Part shown: piece by piece, positions 41,963 through 51,800 of the stretch | How positions within the stretch are numbered: position 1 is the stretch's first letter | How the letters are laid out: each line of letters begins with the position of its first letter | NCBI GenBank assembly: GCA_041738935.1 | Contig: JBGSOV010000021.1 | Coordinates: forward strand, 124,001 to 188,000 | Length of the DNA: 64,000 bases | Reading direction: 5' to 3' | Origin: JBGSOV01 sp041738935 | GTDB taxonomy: Bacteria; Patescibacteriota; Gracilibacteria; CAIRYL01; GCA-016699755 | The notes under the pieces: model-generated | What the model was told of the DNA's origin: nothing | Database searches by the model: none | The model's input: the letters and a program-made list of their open reading frames with translations, nothing else | Made by a program: the position numbers and the translations under genes

Positions 41963-43147
41963 ATGGCTGACGGAACGTTTCAGCGCACCAAGCCGCACGT
42001 CAATGTGGGAACCATCGGACACGTGGACCACGGAAAGACCACCTTGAGTGCTGCTATCGCAACTGGTTTTTCACAACTCTTCGGGGGAAATAACGCTGCA
42101 CGGAATTTTGCCGATATCGACAATGCTCCAGAAGAAAAAGCGCGTGGTATCACCATCAACACTTCGCATATCGAATACGAAACAGACAAACGCCACTACG
42201 CTCACGTAGACTGTCCAGGGCATGCTGACTATGTCAAAAACATGATTACTGGAGCTGCTCAGATGGACGGAGCGATTTTGGTCGTTTCTGCTGCTGATGG
42301 ACCAATGCCACAAACTCGCGAACATATCGTACTTGCTCGTCAAGTAGGAGTACCTGCGATTGTCGTCTTTTTGAACAAAGTCGACCAAGTAGATGATCCA
42401 GAGCTTATTGATCTCGTTGAGATGGAAATTCGTGAATTGCTCACAAAATATAACTATCCTGGTGATGATCTTCCGGTTATTCGTGGTTCTGCTCTTGCAG
42501 TACTCGAAAAAGGTGAACTCGGCGCAATCAAAGAATTGGCTGAAGCACTTGATAATTATATTCCAGAACCAAAACGTGAAATCGACAAACCATTTTTGAT
42601 GCCAGTTGAAGACGTTTTCTCGATCAAAGGTCGTGGAACGGTGGCAACCGGTCGTATTGACCAAGGCGTCGTAAAAACTGGAGAAGATGTCGAAATCGTT
42701 GGTATTCACGACACACGCAAGGTTACTGTTACTGGTGTCGAGATGTTCAAAAAAACACTCGATCGTGGTGAAGCCGGAGACAATGTCGGTATTCTCTTGC
42801 GCGGTATCGAGCGTGAAGAAATCGAGCGTGGTCAAGTACTTGCAAAACCAGGTTCTATTACTCCTCATACCGAGTTTGAAGCAGAAGTTTATATTCTTTC
42901 TAAGGATGAAGGCGGACGTCACACTCCATTCTTCAAGGGATACAAACCACAGTTTTATATTCGTACAACTGACGTAACCGGAACCGTTGTTCTACCAGAA
43001 GGTGTCGAAATGGTTATGCCTGGCGACAACATTAAGATGGTTGTTACACTTGGTGCTCCGATTGCCCTTACTGACCAAACAAAATTCGCTATCCGCGAAG
43101 GTGGTCGTACTGTTGGTGCTGGTGTCGTTACCAAGATTATTAAATAA
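41963..43147 (+). CDS. tuf: Elongation factor Tu
   Basis: It delivers aminoacyl-tRNA to the ribosome. All GTPase motifs are intact: GHVDHGKTTL (G1), EKARGITINTSHIEYET (G2), DCPGHADYV (G3), NKVDQVDD (G4). The length of 394 residues is standard. Codon choice is visibly more biased (CGT, GGT, GAA) than in neighbours, as for highly expressed genes. fusA, rpsG and rpsL, normally upstream, are not in the window. rpsJ follows after a strong hairpin. Confidence 0.98.
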   Translation: MADGTFQRTKPHVNVGTIGHVDHGKTTLSAAIATGFSQLFGGNNAARNFADIDNAPEEKARGITINTSHIEYETDKRHYAHVDCPGHADYVKNMITGAAQMDGAILVVSAADGPMPQTREHIVLARQVGVPAIVVFLNKVDQVDDPELIDLVEMEIRELLTKYNYPGDDLPVIRGSALAVLEKGELGAIKELAEALDNYIPEPKREIDKPFLMPVEDVFSIKGRGTVATGRIDQGVVKTGEDVEIVGIHDTRKVTVTGVEMFKKTLDRGEAGDNVGILLRGIEREEIERGQVLAKPGSITPHTEFEAEVYILSKDEGGRHTPFFKGYKPQFYIRTTDVTGTVVLPEGVEMVMPGDNIKMVVTLGAPIALTDQTKFAIREGGRTVGAGVVTKIIK

Positions 43148-43161
43148 AGTTGGTTTCTCCT

Positions 43162-43187
43162 CTCGCATCACAATTTTGTGATGCGAG
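43162..43187 (+). other. Perfect 11-bp hairpin between tuf and rpsJ
   Basis: CTCGCATCACA and TGTGATGCGAG pair without mismatch around the loop ATTT, 14 nt after the tuf stop. No U-tract follows, so it is more likely an RNA-processing, stability or attenuation element than a complete terminator. Confidence 0.6.
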
Positions 43188-43322
43188 ATATGAAGTCCGC
43201 TTCAGACCTTTTTCATCTCATTTCAAAAGGATGCCCAGAACATCTCGTTGCTGCAAGCCGAATTCGCTTCAACACGTGTAAACTTTTCGTCCTTTTGCTT
43301 TTTTGTTTTTTTCTTCTCTACC

Positions 43323-43646
43323 ATGGCCACTGCCGTCGCTCAGCGTATCAGAATTGTCTTAAAATCTTTCGACCACACCGTCGTTGACGATGCCGCCAAA
43401 ACTATTCTCGAAACCGCAAAACGCAGTGGAGCCATTGTCTCCGGACCAATTCCTCTTCCGGTTAAAATCAAAAAAATCACTCTCAATCGTTCGACATTTA
43501 TCAACAAAGATGCTCGTGACCAATATGAGATTCGTATTCACAAACGCTTAATAGACTTGACCGAAGCCACCGGACAAACGGTCGATCAGCTACAAAATCT
43601 GCATTTGCCAGCTGGCGTCGAAGTAGCAATCAAAATGATTGACTGA
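43323..43646 (+). CDS. rpsJ: Small-subunit ribosomal protein uS10
   Basis: A protein of 107 residues with the S10 blocks RIRIVLKSFDHTVVDDA, SGPIPLPVKI, YEIRIHKRLIDL and LPAGVEVAIKM. The ATG at 43323 gives normal length; the open frame to 43248 adds an unrelated Phe-rich leader. In most bacteria rpsJ heads the S10 operon with rplC after it. Here a terminator follows and the next gene is ftsQ, so rpsJ is separated from the other ribosomal genes. Confidence 0.96.
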   Translation: MATAVAQRIRIVLKSFDHTVVDDAAKTILETAKRSGAIVSGPIPLPVKIKKITLNRSTFINKDARDQYEIRIHKRLIDLTEATGQTVDQLQNLHLPAGVEVAIKMID

Positions 43647-43677
43647 TTATTTGAGCCAAACGTAAGATATGAATTTT

Positions 43678-43708
43678 AAAAAGAGTGATTTTTCATCACT
43701 CTTTTTTT
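43678..43708 (+). terminator. Rho-independent terminator after rpsJ
   Basis: AAGAGTGAT pairs with ATCACTCTT around TTTTC, preceded by an A-run and followed by a U-run, about 30 nt past the stop. Confidence 0.85.
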
Positions 43709-43800
43709 GATATAAAAAGAAGACGAATCTAGCAGATTACGATTTCTCTTTTCCTCAATAATCAGGCAGAATCAGCAAAGATTACTTTTGTATTTTTTGC

Positions 43801-44709
43801 GTGGGAAACCTTTTTGCGCGACGCAAGCTTAAAAGACGCGGTCAATCTCGCGGATGGAACAAGCGCCCCCAAAAACTTGAGCTTACTAATACTAAGCGCA
43901 AAAAAGATGGAGTATTCAAACGGCGTGTCAAAAAAATCTTCTCGAAAATCCAAATAGTAGCTTTGATTATTGTGCTGATTGGAATTTTTTTGGGCTCCAT
44001 CGTCTTCTTTTCTTTTTTCACTACTCAAAATATCCGTGTTTCACGCACGGATTTTCGTATTGATGGTGAAGACATTGCTGAGTATGCGCAGCAAGCTTAT
44101 ATCGGAAAGAATATCTTTTTGCTACGCAAAGTATCGATTCAATCTGAGCTGAAGAAGGCATTTCCCGAAATTGCTACTGTCGAAATCGAGCGCGAGCTCC
44201 CCAAGACATTGCGGCTTATCATCAGCACAGAGCCAGTTGCTTTTCGGTGGTCATGCGAGCGAGTCAAAAAGTCTATCTCCGAAACGGGTGATATTATCCA
44301 AACTACCGAATCGATTGCTTTTTATGTCAATCGGGACGGTCGCATCACTTTGCCAAATCCAGACGAACAAGAGGCATTTTTGATTTATGAAAAAGCGCCC
44401 TGTCCAAATGAGATTGATCGCCGCCAACAGATTATGAGCACACGCACGGTTGATGAGATTTTTGCGGCGAAAACACTTCTCGCAGAGGTCCTGCAAGAGC
44501 CAATTGATCGAGCGGGCTATTTTCGTGATGCCAAAGAAATTCATTTAATTTCAGCAAGTAATATTGCTTTTTGGATTGATTTTTCCACTCCTGCTACCGA
44601 ACAAATCGAAAAGTTCCGCATCGCATTGACGCTAGAGCCAAAATTAAAAAGTGAACTTGATCATGTTGATTTGCGTGTTCCGGAAAAAATATTCTATGCT
44701 CCCAAGTAA
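43801..44709 (+). CDS. ftsQ: FtsQ/DivIB-type cell-division protein
   Basis: The cytoplasmic N-terminus is very basic (ARRKLKRRGQSRGWNKRPQK), followed by one transmembrane helix (IVALIIVLIGIFLGSIVFF) and a POTRA domain: IGKNIFLLRKVSI, FPEIATVEIERELPKTLRL, IISTEPVAF. The C-terminal part is divergent. FtsQ-family proteins link early and late divisome components. The start is the GTG at 43801; the frame upstream opens only at 43762 and offers no ATG. The D,D-carboxypeptidase gene overlaps its stop by 1 nt (TAATG), so the two are coupled. Confidence 0.85.
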   Translation: MGNLFARRKLKRRGQSRGWNKRPQKLELTNTKRKKDGVFKRRVKKIFSKIQIVALIIVLIGIFLGSIVFFSFFTTQNIRVSRTDFRIDGEDIAEYAQQAYIGKNIFLLRKVSIQSELKKAFPEIATVEIERELPKTLRLIISTEPVAFRWSCERVKKSISETGDIIQTTESIAFYVNRDGRITLPNPDEQEAFLIYEKAPCPNEIDRRQQIMSTRTVDEIFAAKTLLAEVLQEPIDRAGYFRDAKEIHLISASNIAFWIDFSTPATEQIEKFRIALTLEPKLKSELDHVDLRVPEKIFYAPK

Positions 44710-45563
44710 TGATTGGTATGCTCTTTTTGTATCTCGTCGGCACGTTGACACTTCAGACGTCCATGTCGTATCAACCTCCGCTTCATTTGCAGGTCAGCTC
44801 ACCAGCAATGATAATTACCGCCGAGCCGATTCTTTCGGCGGACGCAGCAATTGTGATGGAAGAAAGTTCGGGAATGGTCATTTATAATAAAAATGCGCAT
44901 AACAAACATGCTATCGCCAGTTTGACCAAACTCATGACTTCGTTGCTGATTCTCGAAAATACCGTTTTACAACAAAGCTATATTGTCCCTGCTAGCGCTG
45001 TTGCTCTCGAAGGCAGAAAGGCGGGGCTGTTTTCCGGAGAAGAACTCTCGATTGCTGACTTGCTGCGGGCGGCGCTCATTCATTCTGGTAATGATGCAGC
45101 GCAAACGCTCGCCATTGGTCTGGATGGATCAAATGCCGAATTCGTCAAACGAATGAACCTGCGTGCATATTATCTCGGCATGAAAGAAAGCTTATTCGCA
45201 AATCCGCATGGGCTTGATCATCCTGATAATTATTCGTCCGCTTTTGATGTAGCACTTTTAGCAAAAAAGATTCTCGAATTTGATTTTGTGCGAAGCACGG
45301 TACAGCGCACCGCAGCGGACATTAGTGATAGGAGCGGAGCAATAACCCACCAGCTCGAAACGACAAACGAGCTTTTGAGCAGTGATTTTCCGGTTTATGG
45401 ACTCAAAACAGGTACAACTGATGCTGCCGGACAATGTTTTGTGGGACTCATCAAAATCGCAGGGAAAAACTATATTATTGTTATACTCGGAAGTGAGAAC
45501 CGTTTTCAAGACACCAAAGCACTCATTTGGGCACTGCGCAATAGCGAGAATATAAATTCCTAG
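44709..45563 (+). CDS. D-alanyl-D-alanine carboxypeptidase (peptidase S11)
   Basis: A penicillin-binding protein that trims peptidoglycan pentapeptides. The catalytic triad motifs are IASLTKLMTSLLI (SxxK), HSGNDAAQTLA (SGN) and YGLKTGTTDAAGQ (KTG). A short hydrophobic N-terminus (MIGMLFLYLVGTLTL) serves as signal or anchor. The 284 residues cover the catalytic domain only, without the C-terminal PBP5 beta domain. It is translationally coupled to ftsQ. Confidence 0.94.
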   Translation: MIGMLFLYLVGTLTLQTSMSYQPPLHLQVSSPAMIITAEPILSADAAIVMEESSGMVIYNKNAHNKHAIASLTKLMTSLLILENTVLQQSYIVPASAVALEGRKAGLFSGEELSIADLLRAALIHSGNDAAQTLAIGLDGSNAEFVKRMNLRAYYLGMKESLFANPHGLDHPDNYSSAFDVALLAKKILEFDFVRSTVQRTAADISDRSGAITHQLETTNELLSSDFPVYGLKTGTTDAAGQCFVGLIKIAGKNYIIVILGSENRFQDTKALIWALRNSENINS

Positions 45564-45743
45564 AGTTGTGATACAACATACGTATGACGTGTGTGAAGTA
45601 TGAGAAAATTACGCTTATTAAAGATTTCATAACCTGAATCGTTCTTTTATTACACATTTTTTTGGTCCTACAAATCATCATTCAAAAGTCTTGCCTTTTT
45701 TGTAAAATTGCCGGAAAATCCATTTGTCTTTCCCCCACTCTCC

Positions 45744-45974
45744 ATGACTTCCCTTTCGACCGCACTTATTATTCTGCAAGTCGTTATATCTGTTCTTTTA
45801 GCTATTTCTATTCTTGTTCAACAACGCGGAGCCGGGCTTGGCTCTTTGGCAGGAGGTACATCGAGCGGTTTTCATTCGGAGCGCCGTGGCGCCGAAAAAG
45901 TCATTTTTCGCACAACCGTCTTCCTCGGAATCGCTTTTTGTCTCAATGCTTTTCTCATCCCTGTTCTTACCTAA
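45744..45974 (+). CDS. secG: Preprotein translocase subunit SecG
   Basis: A small membrane protein of 76 residues with two transmembrane segments around the conserved loop LVQQRGAGLGSLAGG, the SecG hallmark. It assists SecYE-mediated export. The ATG at 45744 is preferred because an upstream extension (MPENPFVFPPLS) is not homologous. The solute-binding protein gene follows after 5 nt. Confidence 0.92.
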   Translation: MTSLSTALIILQVVISVLLAISILVQQRGAGLGSLAGGTSSGFHSERRGAEKVIFRTTVFLGIAFCLNAFLIPVLT

Positions 45975-45979
45975 ACAAG

Positions 45980-48301
45980 ATGCGCACACGCTTTCGACTG
46001 AGCTTCTCGGGTATTGAAAAAAAGATTATTGCGGTTCTGGTCGCAATATTTTTTCTCTCTAATATTGGCATCATTCATGCGTTTTATGTCGATAACTCGG
46101 ATGTCAGACCAGCAGTTGGTGGCACACTGATTGAAGGTATGGTCGGCAATCTGGACGAACAATATAGCTTTAATCCGCTTTTTGCCGATGGCATCGAAGA
46201 AGATGTCGTGAGTCTCATCTTCGCGGGTTTGATGCGCTATGATTCTGATACCGGCGAAATCAAGGATTATATTGCCACTCATACGCTTTCTCCCGACAAA
46301 CAAGTATACGAATTTAAACTGCACGAGAATGTTTTTTGGCATGATGGTCGACCAGTAACAGCTGACGATATCATGTTTACCTATCATGATGTTATTCAGC
46401 ACCCAGAATACACCAATACTTCAATCAAAAATGCTTTTGCGGAAATCAAAATTGAAAAAATCGACAATATAACAGTCCGTTTCACAATTCCTGAGAAACG
46501 GAAAACATTTTTTACCAATTTTACTCTTGGAATTCTCCCAAAGCATCTCCTCGAAAATACGCCAGTTTCAGGACTCGAATTTGATAGTTTTAATCAGCAA
46601 CCAGTAGGATGCGGTCCATACGAGTTTGAGAGCATTCTTCGCACCCCAGAATATGCCGAAATCAGACTCACATCTTTTCCTGAAGCATACGGACAACAGC
46701 CCAAAGTCGAAACCGTCGGTTTGCGTGTTTTTGCCAACAAGGACCAGCTTTTCGCCAATGCCAAAAAACTTGATGCGATTCGCCCACTCAGAAGTCAAGA
46801 AGTGCAAGAAATCAACAAAAATGATCGCTTTCAATCCTTTAAAGTTATTGGTCCGCGCTATGTCGCTGTATTTTTTAACCTCAAGAATGAAAACCTGACA
46901 ACCAAGAAAATTCGCCAGTCCATGCGTGCTGCTATTGATACGAATGCCATGGCAGAGCGCTTTGATGGGGTGCGTATTGATACGCCTTTTGTAGAGCTAT
47001 GGCCGCAAGATGATGTTGTCAATGTCAGTAAAACTCGAGCTGACGAGTTGATGCGAAGTGCAGGATACCTCTTTGATAGCGAAAGAAACCCAGCTCCAGA
47101 TGAAACGATTCAAGAGAAACCTACAGCAACTCCAACACCCTCTCTGACACCATCACCCACGGCGACTCCAACTGCATTCCCTTCTCCGACTCCCAATACC
47201 GCATATGAAGACACCAAATATGTAAGCGAGCCAAGTAACAAATTATGGTCTGCCACCGGCACGAGCAAATTTTATCTCGTTGGCTCTATTCCTGATAATA
47301 CCACCAAAGTAAGCGTCAATGGCTATCAATTACAACTTTTTAATCCAACAACAGGGCGCTTTACATATCTTGCCGATACAACAATCGGTACCCTCAAAGA
47401 AGGTGAAAATAAATTTACAGTCGAATTTCGCAATAGCGCCAACGAAGTCTTGGATGCCGAAACAGTCACAATTTTTTATTCTGCTGACCCAGCAGCCGTC
47501 AAAGCAGCAGAGGAAGCAAAGACCATTGCAGAAAAAATCTCTTTAGCACCAGAACCAGTAGAAGTACCCCTATTATTGCATGCGGTAGCGGCGGCAGAGA
47601 CAGAAGTACAAGAACCCCTCATTAGTCCCTCAGGAGAAGCAACATCCTCGAGCCCAGAAGTAACTCCCGAAGCTGCTAATAACACATATCGCAGTGATGA
47701 TAATGGAAACCACATTGCGCTCACACTGACATATCTCAAGTCTTTTGATTATCTCGAAGAAGTCGCCACAGAATTACAACAAGACTGGCAGCAGATTGGC
47801 ATTGAAATCACTTTACTGCCACTGGGCGCGGATGACTTCCGCACGGCAATCAGAAATCGAGAGTATGAGTTGATTCTCCTTCCGCAACATCTGGGTTATA
47901 ATTTGGACTCCTATCCTTATTTTCATCTTTCTCAAGTCGGCGAAGGTGGGTTTAATTTCTCAGAATGGAAGAACCTCAAAGCCAGTGTGCTTCTCGAGTC
48001 AATTCGTGCTACGCACGATGCCGCACAGCGCCGCAAAGATCTTGAAGAATTAAGTGGCATTTTTATTGATGATGTACCAGCGATTACACTTTTTACGCCC
48101 TATTATACATGGCTGGTTGATAGCAAAATCCACGATATCAAAGTCAACCATATGGCAGTTCTCTCAGATCGCTTTTCGCTCGTCAATGATTTTTATATTC
48201 GTGAGGCACGCCAGTTTTCGGAGGACAAATCGGTGAAGGGGTTTTTTCCATGGTTTGGTAAGCAAAACAAGCAGTTCTTTTCTTTTTCTTCAGACGAATG
48301 A
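45980..48301 (+). CDS. Family 5 extracellular solute-binding protein with inserted Ig-like domain
   Basis: A 773-residue exported protein with an N-terminal anchor/signal (IIAVLVAIFFLSNIGIIHAF). The SBP family 5 (oligopeptide-type) fold is visible from GGTLIEGMVGNLDEQYSFNP through DIMFTYHD, GCGPYEFESI and KKIRQSMRAAID. Near residue 370 it is interrupted by a Pro/Thr/Ser linker and an Ig-like module (KVSVNGYQLQL, GTLKEGENKFTVEF). It resumes near residue 577 (LTLTYLKSFDYLEEVATELQ, DDFRTAIRNREYEL). No ABC permease genes are adjacent. The start at 45980 is 5 nt after secG; the open frame upstream overlaps secG and is rejected. Confidence 0.88.
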   Translation: MRTRFRLSFSGIEKKIIAVLVAIFFLSNIGIIHAFYVDNSDVRPAVGGTLIEGMVGNLDEQYSFNPLFADGIEEDVVSLIFAGLMRYDSDTGEIKDYIATHTLSPDKQVYEFKLHENVFWHDGRPVTADDIMFTYHDVIQHPEYTNTSIKNAFAEIKIEKIDNITVRFTIPEKRKTFFTNFTLGILPKHLLENTPVSGLEFDSFNQQPVGCGPYEFESILRTPEYAEIRLTSFPEAYGQQPKVETVGLRVFANKDQLFANAKKLDAIRPLRSQEVQEINKNDRFQSFKVIGPRYVAVFFNLKNENLTTKKIRQSMRAAIDTNAMAERFDGVRIDTPFVELWPQDDVVNVSKTRADELMRSAGYLFDSERNPAPDETIQEKPTATPTPSLTPSPTATPTAFPSPTPNTAYEDTKYVSEPSNKLWSATGTSKFYLVGSIPDNTTKVSVNGYQLQLFNPTTGRFTYLADTTIGTLKEGENKFTVEFRNSANEVLDAETVTIFYSADPAAVKAAEEAKTIAEKISLAPEPVEVPLLLHAVAAAETEVQEPLISPSGEATSSSPEVTPEAANNTYRSDDNGNHIALTLTYLKSFDYLEEVATELQQDWQQIGIEITLLPLGADDFRTAIRNREYELILLPQHLGYNLDSYPYFHLSQVGEGGFNFSEWKNLKASVLLESIRATHDAAQRRKDLEELSGIFIDDVPAITLFTPYYTWLVDSKIHDIKVNHMAVLSDRFSLVNDFYIREARQFSEDKSVKGFFPWFGKQNKQFFSFSSDE

Positions 48302-48753
48302 ACGTGGTTCTACAACAAGACATCAAAGGCCTCGGCTTTAATGGAGATGTCGTAAATGTGGCGATTGGATACGCCCGCAACTTTTTAATTCCCCGAGGAA
48401 TAGGCGTGTTCGCTACTCCTGCTCAGGTCAAAAAATCCGAAAAAATTCGTAGCGAGCGTGTTGCTCGTCACGAAGAGATTATTAAAAATGCCAAAGTCGT
48501 TGCCGACAAATTGGAAGGCATTATTCTGACATTCGCTCGCAAAGTCAGCAAAGGCGACAAGCTCTTTGGCGGTGTGTCCGAAAGCGATATCGCTACGGCA
48601 CTTGTCGAACAAGCAAAATTTGAAATTGATAAATCACAGATTCGCTTGGGAGATGGACACATCAAAACAATCGGTGAACATAAAGTCGATGTACACTTGT
48701 ACGAAGGCAAACATGTAACGATTACCGTTCAAGTCGCGGCAGAAAAAAAGTAA
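48298..48753 (+). CDS. rplI: Large-subunit ribosomal protein bL9
   Basis: A 151-residue protein. The N-terminal rRNA-binding domain has the diagnostic GLGFNGDVVNVAIGYARNFL, VNVA-GYARNFL being the L9 signature. A long connecting helix and the C-terminal domain (GVSESDIATAL) follow. It overlaps the preceding stop codon by 4 nt (ATGA). Some CPR lineages lack bL9, so its presence narrows the possible host group. A perfect palindromic terminator follows. Confidence 0.95.
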   Translation: MNVVLQQDIKGLGFNGDVVNVAIGYARNFLIPRGIGVFATPAQVKKSEKIRSERVARHEEIIKNAKVVADKLEGIILTFARKVSKGDKLFGGVSESDIATALVEQAKFEIDKSQIRLGDGHIKTIGEHKVDVHLYEGKHVTITVQVAAEKK

Positions 48754-48772
48754 TTTTTGACTGATGAAAAAT

Positions 48773-48806
48773 AAAAACAGATAGGTCAGCTGACCTATCT
48801 GTTTTT
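48773..48806 (+). terminator. Perfect 34-bp palindromic terminator after rplI
   Basis: AAAAACAGATAGGTCAG is followed directly by its exact reverse complement ending in GTTTTT. The arms are 17 nt with no mismatch, with a U-tract on both strands. Confidence 0.88.
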
Positions 48807-48895
48807 TGGTGAGGTATCTGAATGAGAAAATTGTCTCGCAAAAAAAGCAAAAACTTGCCACAATCAAAATCCCATACGCGTTTCCTCAGAGTCCC

Positions 48896-51800
48896 ATGTC
48901 CACAGAAGCAGCCGGTTTCGTGCACCTTCATGTTCATTCGCATTTTTCACTGCTTACTGGGCTGGGAAGTCCCAAGAATATCGCCAAAAAATCCGCCGCA
49001 GATGGTGCCAGCGCCGTCGCTATTACGGATTATGGCAATATGCATGGTGTGATTGAACTGTATCAAGCGTGCCAAAAACACCATATCAAACCAATTCTTG
49101 GCTATGACGCATATGTCGCTATACGCAGCCGATTTGATCGCGAAGCCATGGATGCACAAACGTTTCAATTGGTGCTCCTTGCCAAGAATAATATCGGGTA
49201 CCACAACCTGCTCGCACTTTCGACAGAGGCCAATCTGAACGGCATGTTCTATCGTCCGCGCGTCGATAAAGATTTGCTCAAAAAACATGCCGAAGGTGTC
49301 ATTGCACTGTCTGGCGGATTGCAAGGCGAGATTACTCAATCGATTTTGAAGGGCAACACAAAAGACAAAACCAAGTCGATTATTTTGGAATATCGTGAAA
49401 TTTTTGGCGATGATTTTTATCTCGAAATTCAGCGGCATCCAATCACAAGACACGAACTGAGCGAAGTAGAGGCACGGGTAAAAGAATTTGCGGAAGAATT
49501 AGATATTCCGTTGGTAGCGACAAACGATGTCCATTATCCCACGCCCGAAGACGCCGACGCACAAGATATCATGACCTGTATCCGCGACAATGCTCAGCGA
49601 AACGATCCGAGTCGTCGCAAAATGTTGGGGGATGATTTTTCTTTACGGACACCGGATGAGATGCAGCGAATTTTCGCTGATTTGCCAGCAGCATGCGCCA
49701 ATACAGTCAAAATCGCCGAAATGTGCGACGTGCAGTTAGAATTTGGAAAATATTTGCTGCCGCCATTTCCCGTTCCTAAAGGGCAAACTGTTGATGGCTA
49801 TTTGCGAGAAATATGTTTACAAGGAATTCAAAAACTCTATGATTTTGACCCCACCAAGCCAATTGATGACGTGCAACACGGCATTGTTAATCGGCTAGAA
49901 AGTGAGCTAGGAATCATCAAAGACATGGGATTTCCGGCATACTTTTTGATTGTGTGGGATTTTGTAAAATGGGCAAAAGAGAATGGAATTGCCGTAGGTC
50001 CGGGGCGAGGCAGTGCCGCCGGATCGATTGTCTCGTATGCGCTTCGGATTACGAATATCGATCCGATTAAATATGATTTGCTTTTCGAACGTTTTTTAAA
50101 TCCCGAGCGCATTTCTATGCCCGATATCGATATCGACTTTGCGGATGATAGACGCGATGAGGTTTTGCATTATGTGCGCGAGCGCTATGGTGATGACCAT
50201 GTCGCACAAGTCTGTACTTTCGGAACGATGGCAGCGCGCGCAGCGATCAAAGATGTCGGACGCGTGCTCGGACTTGGCTTTGCTGAGATGAACCTGTTCG
50301 CCAAGCTGATTCCCGAGCGCCCTGGTATTACGCTCGAAGAAGCGCTCGAAAGTGCACCTGACCTCAAAAAAGCCCTTGCGGAAAATCAACGTTTTCAAGA
50401 AATCTGGCGCATTGCTACCCGTCTCGAAGGCTCGGTGCGGCATGTTTCGGTGCACGCTTGCGCGGTCGTAATTTCGCCGGATGAAATTACCAAGCATGTT
50501 CCGCTGCAACGTGCGCCCAAAGACGAACAGACAATTATTACTCAGTTTTCGCAAAAACCAGTTGAAGAAATGGGGCTACTCAAGATGGACTTTTTGGGAC
50601 TCAAAAATCTGACCATTTTGGTCGATACGCTCCAGATTATAAAAGAACGGAGCAAGGAAGAAATCGACTTGGACAACATTCCACTGGATAACAAAAAAAC
50701 CTTCAAATTGCTTACCAAAGGGCAAACCACTGGCGTCTTTCAGCTAGAATCCGCGGGTATGCGCCGCTATTTGAAAGAGCTAAAGCCGACGAATCTCGAA
50801 GATATCATCGCTATGGTGTCACTGTATCGCCCGGGTCCGATGGAGTGGATTCCCGATTATATTGCCGGTAAACATGGCAAAAAAGAAGTTCGCTATCTCC
50901 ACGAATCATTACGACAAATCTTAGACAAAACTTTTGGTATCGCCATTTATCAAGAGCAAATTTTACAAATTGCGCAAGTTTTTGCTGGATTCTCACTCGG
51001 TCAAGCTGACTTATTGCGCCGCGCAATTGGAAAAAAGATTGCGAGTGAACTTGCTGCTCAACGTGAAAAATTTATCGAAGGAGCGGCGGCAAAAGGACAC
51101 AGCGAACAAATGTCGGTACAAATTTTTGACAAAGTCATCGAACCGTTTGCTGGCTACGGATTTAACAAATCACACGCTGCCGGCTACGCCATGATTGCTT
51201 ACCAAACCGCGTATCTGAAGGCAAATTATACGACCGAATTTATGACAGCGTTGCTTGCTGCAGATAGAAATAATACCGATCGTGTCGTGATCGATATCGA
51301 AGAGTGTCGCGAACTAGGGATCGACGTCTTGCCACCAAGTGTGAACGAATCTGGCACCAATTTTACTGCACTTGCCGATGGACGCATTCGTTTTGGTTTG
51401 GGCGCTATCAAAGGCGTGGGCGATAGCGTCGTCGAAAGTATTGTTTTAGCTCGTGGTGCAGAGCCATTCTCTTCGTTGGCAGATTTCGCAGCTCGCTGCC
51501 CAAGCAAAGCAGTCAACAAAAAATCGCTTGAAGCGCTTGCCAAGTCTGGTGCGCTCTCTGCATTAGCGGAGCCGAATGAAGTTATTGAGCATTGCAAGCT
51601 TATTAGCGAATTTTCGAAGAGTGCCGAAAAAGGCACTGTGCAAGAAACGCAGGACTCACTCTTTGCCGATGAGAGCATGGATTATGCCCACGAGCTGATT
51701 TTGCCAGAAACTCCAGCTGCCTCGTCTTCGGAAAAACTCAGTTGGGAGCGCGAAACGCTAGGACTTTTTGTCTCCGATCACCCACTTCGCAGTGCCAAAG

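Noticed and set aside
42071..42922. A 283-codon frame antisense to tuf
   Set aside because: It mirrors the highly biased codons of tuf, has no homology I can recognise and no independent promoter; EF-Tu on the other strand is certain.
45662..45979. A 106-residue N-terminal extension of the solute-binding protein
   Set aside because: It overlaps secG in another frame and lacks protein-like composition; the ATG at 45980 gives a normal signal/anchor.
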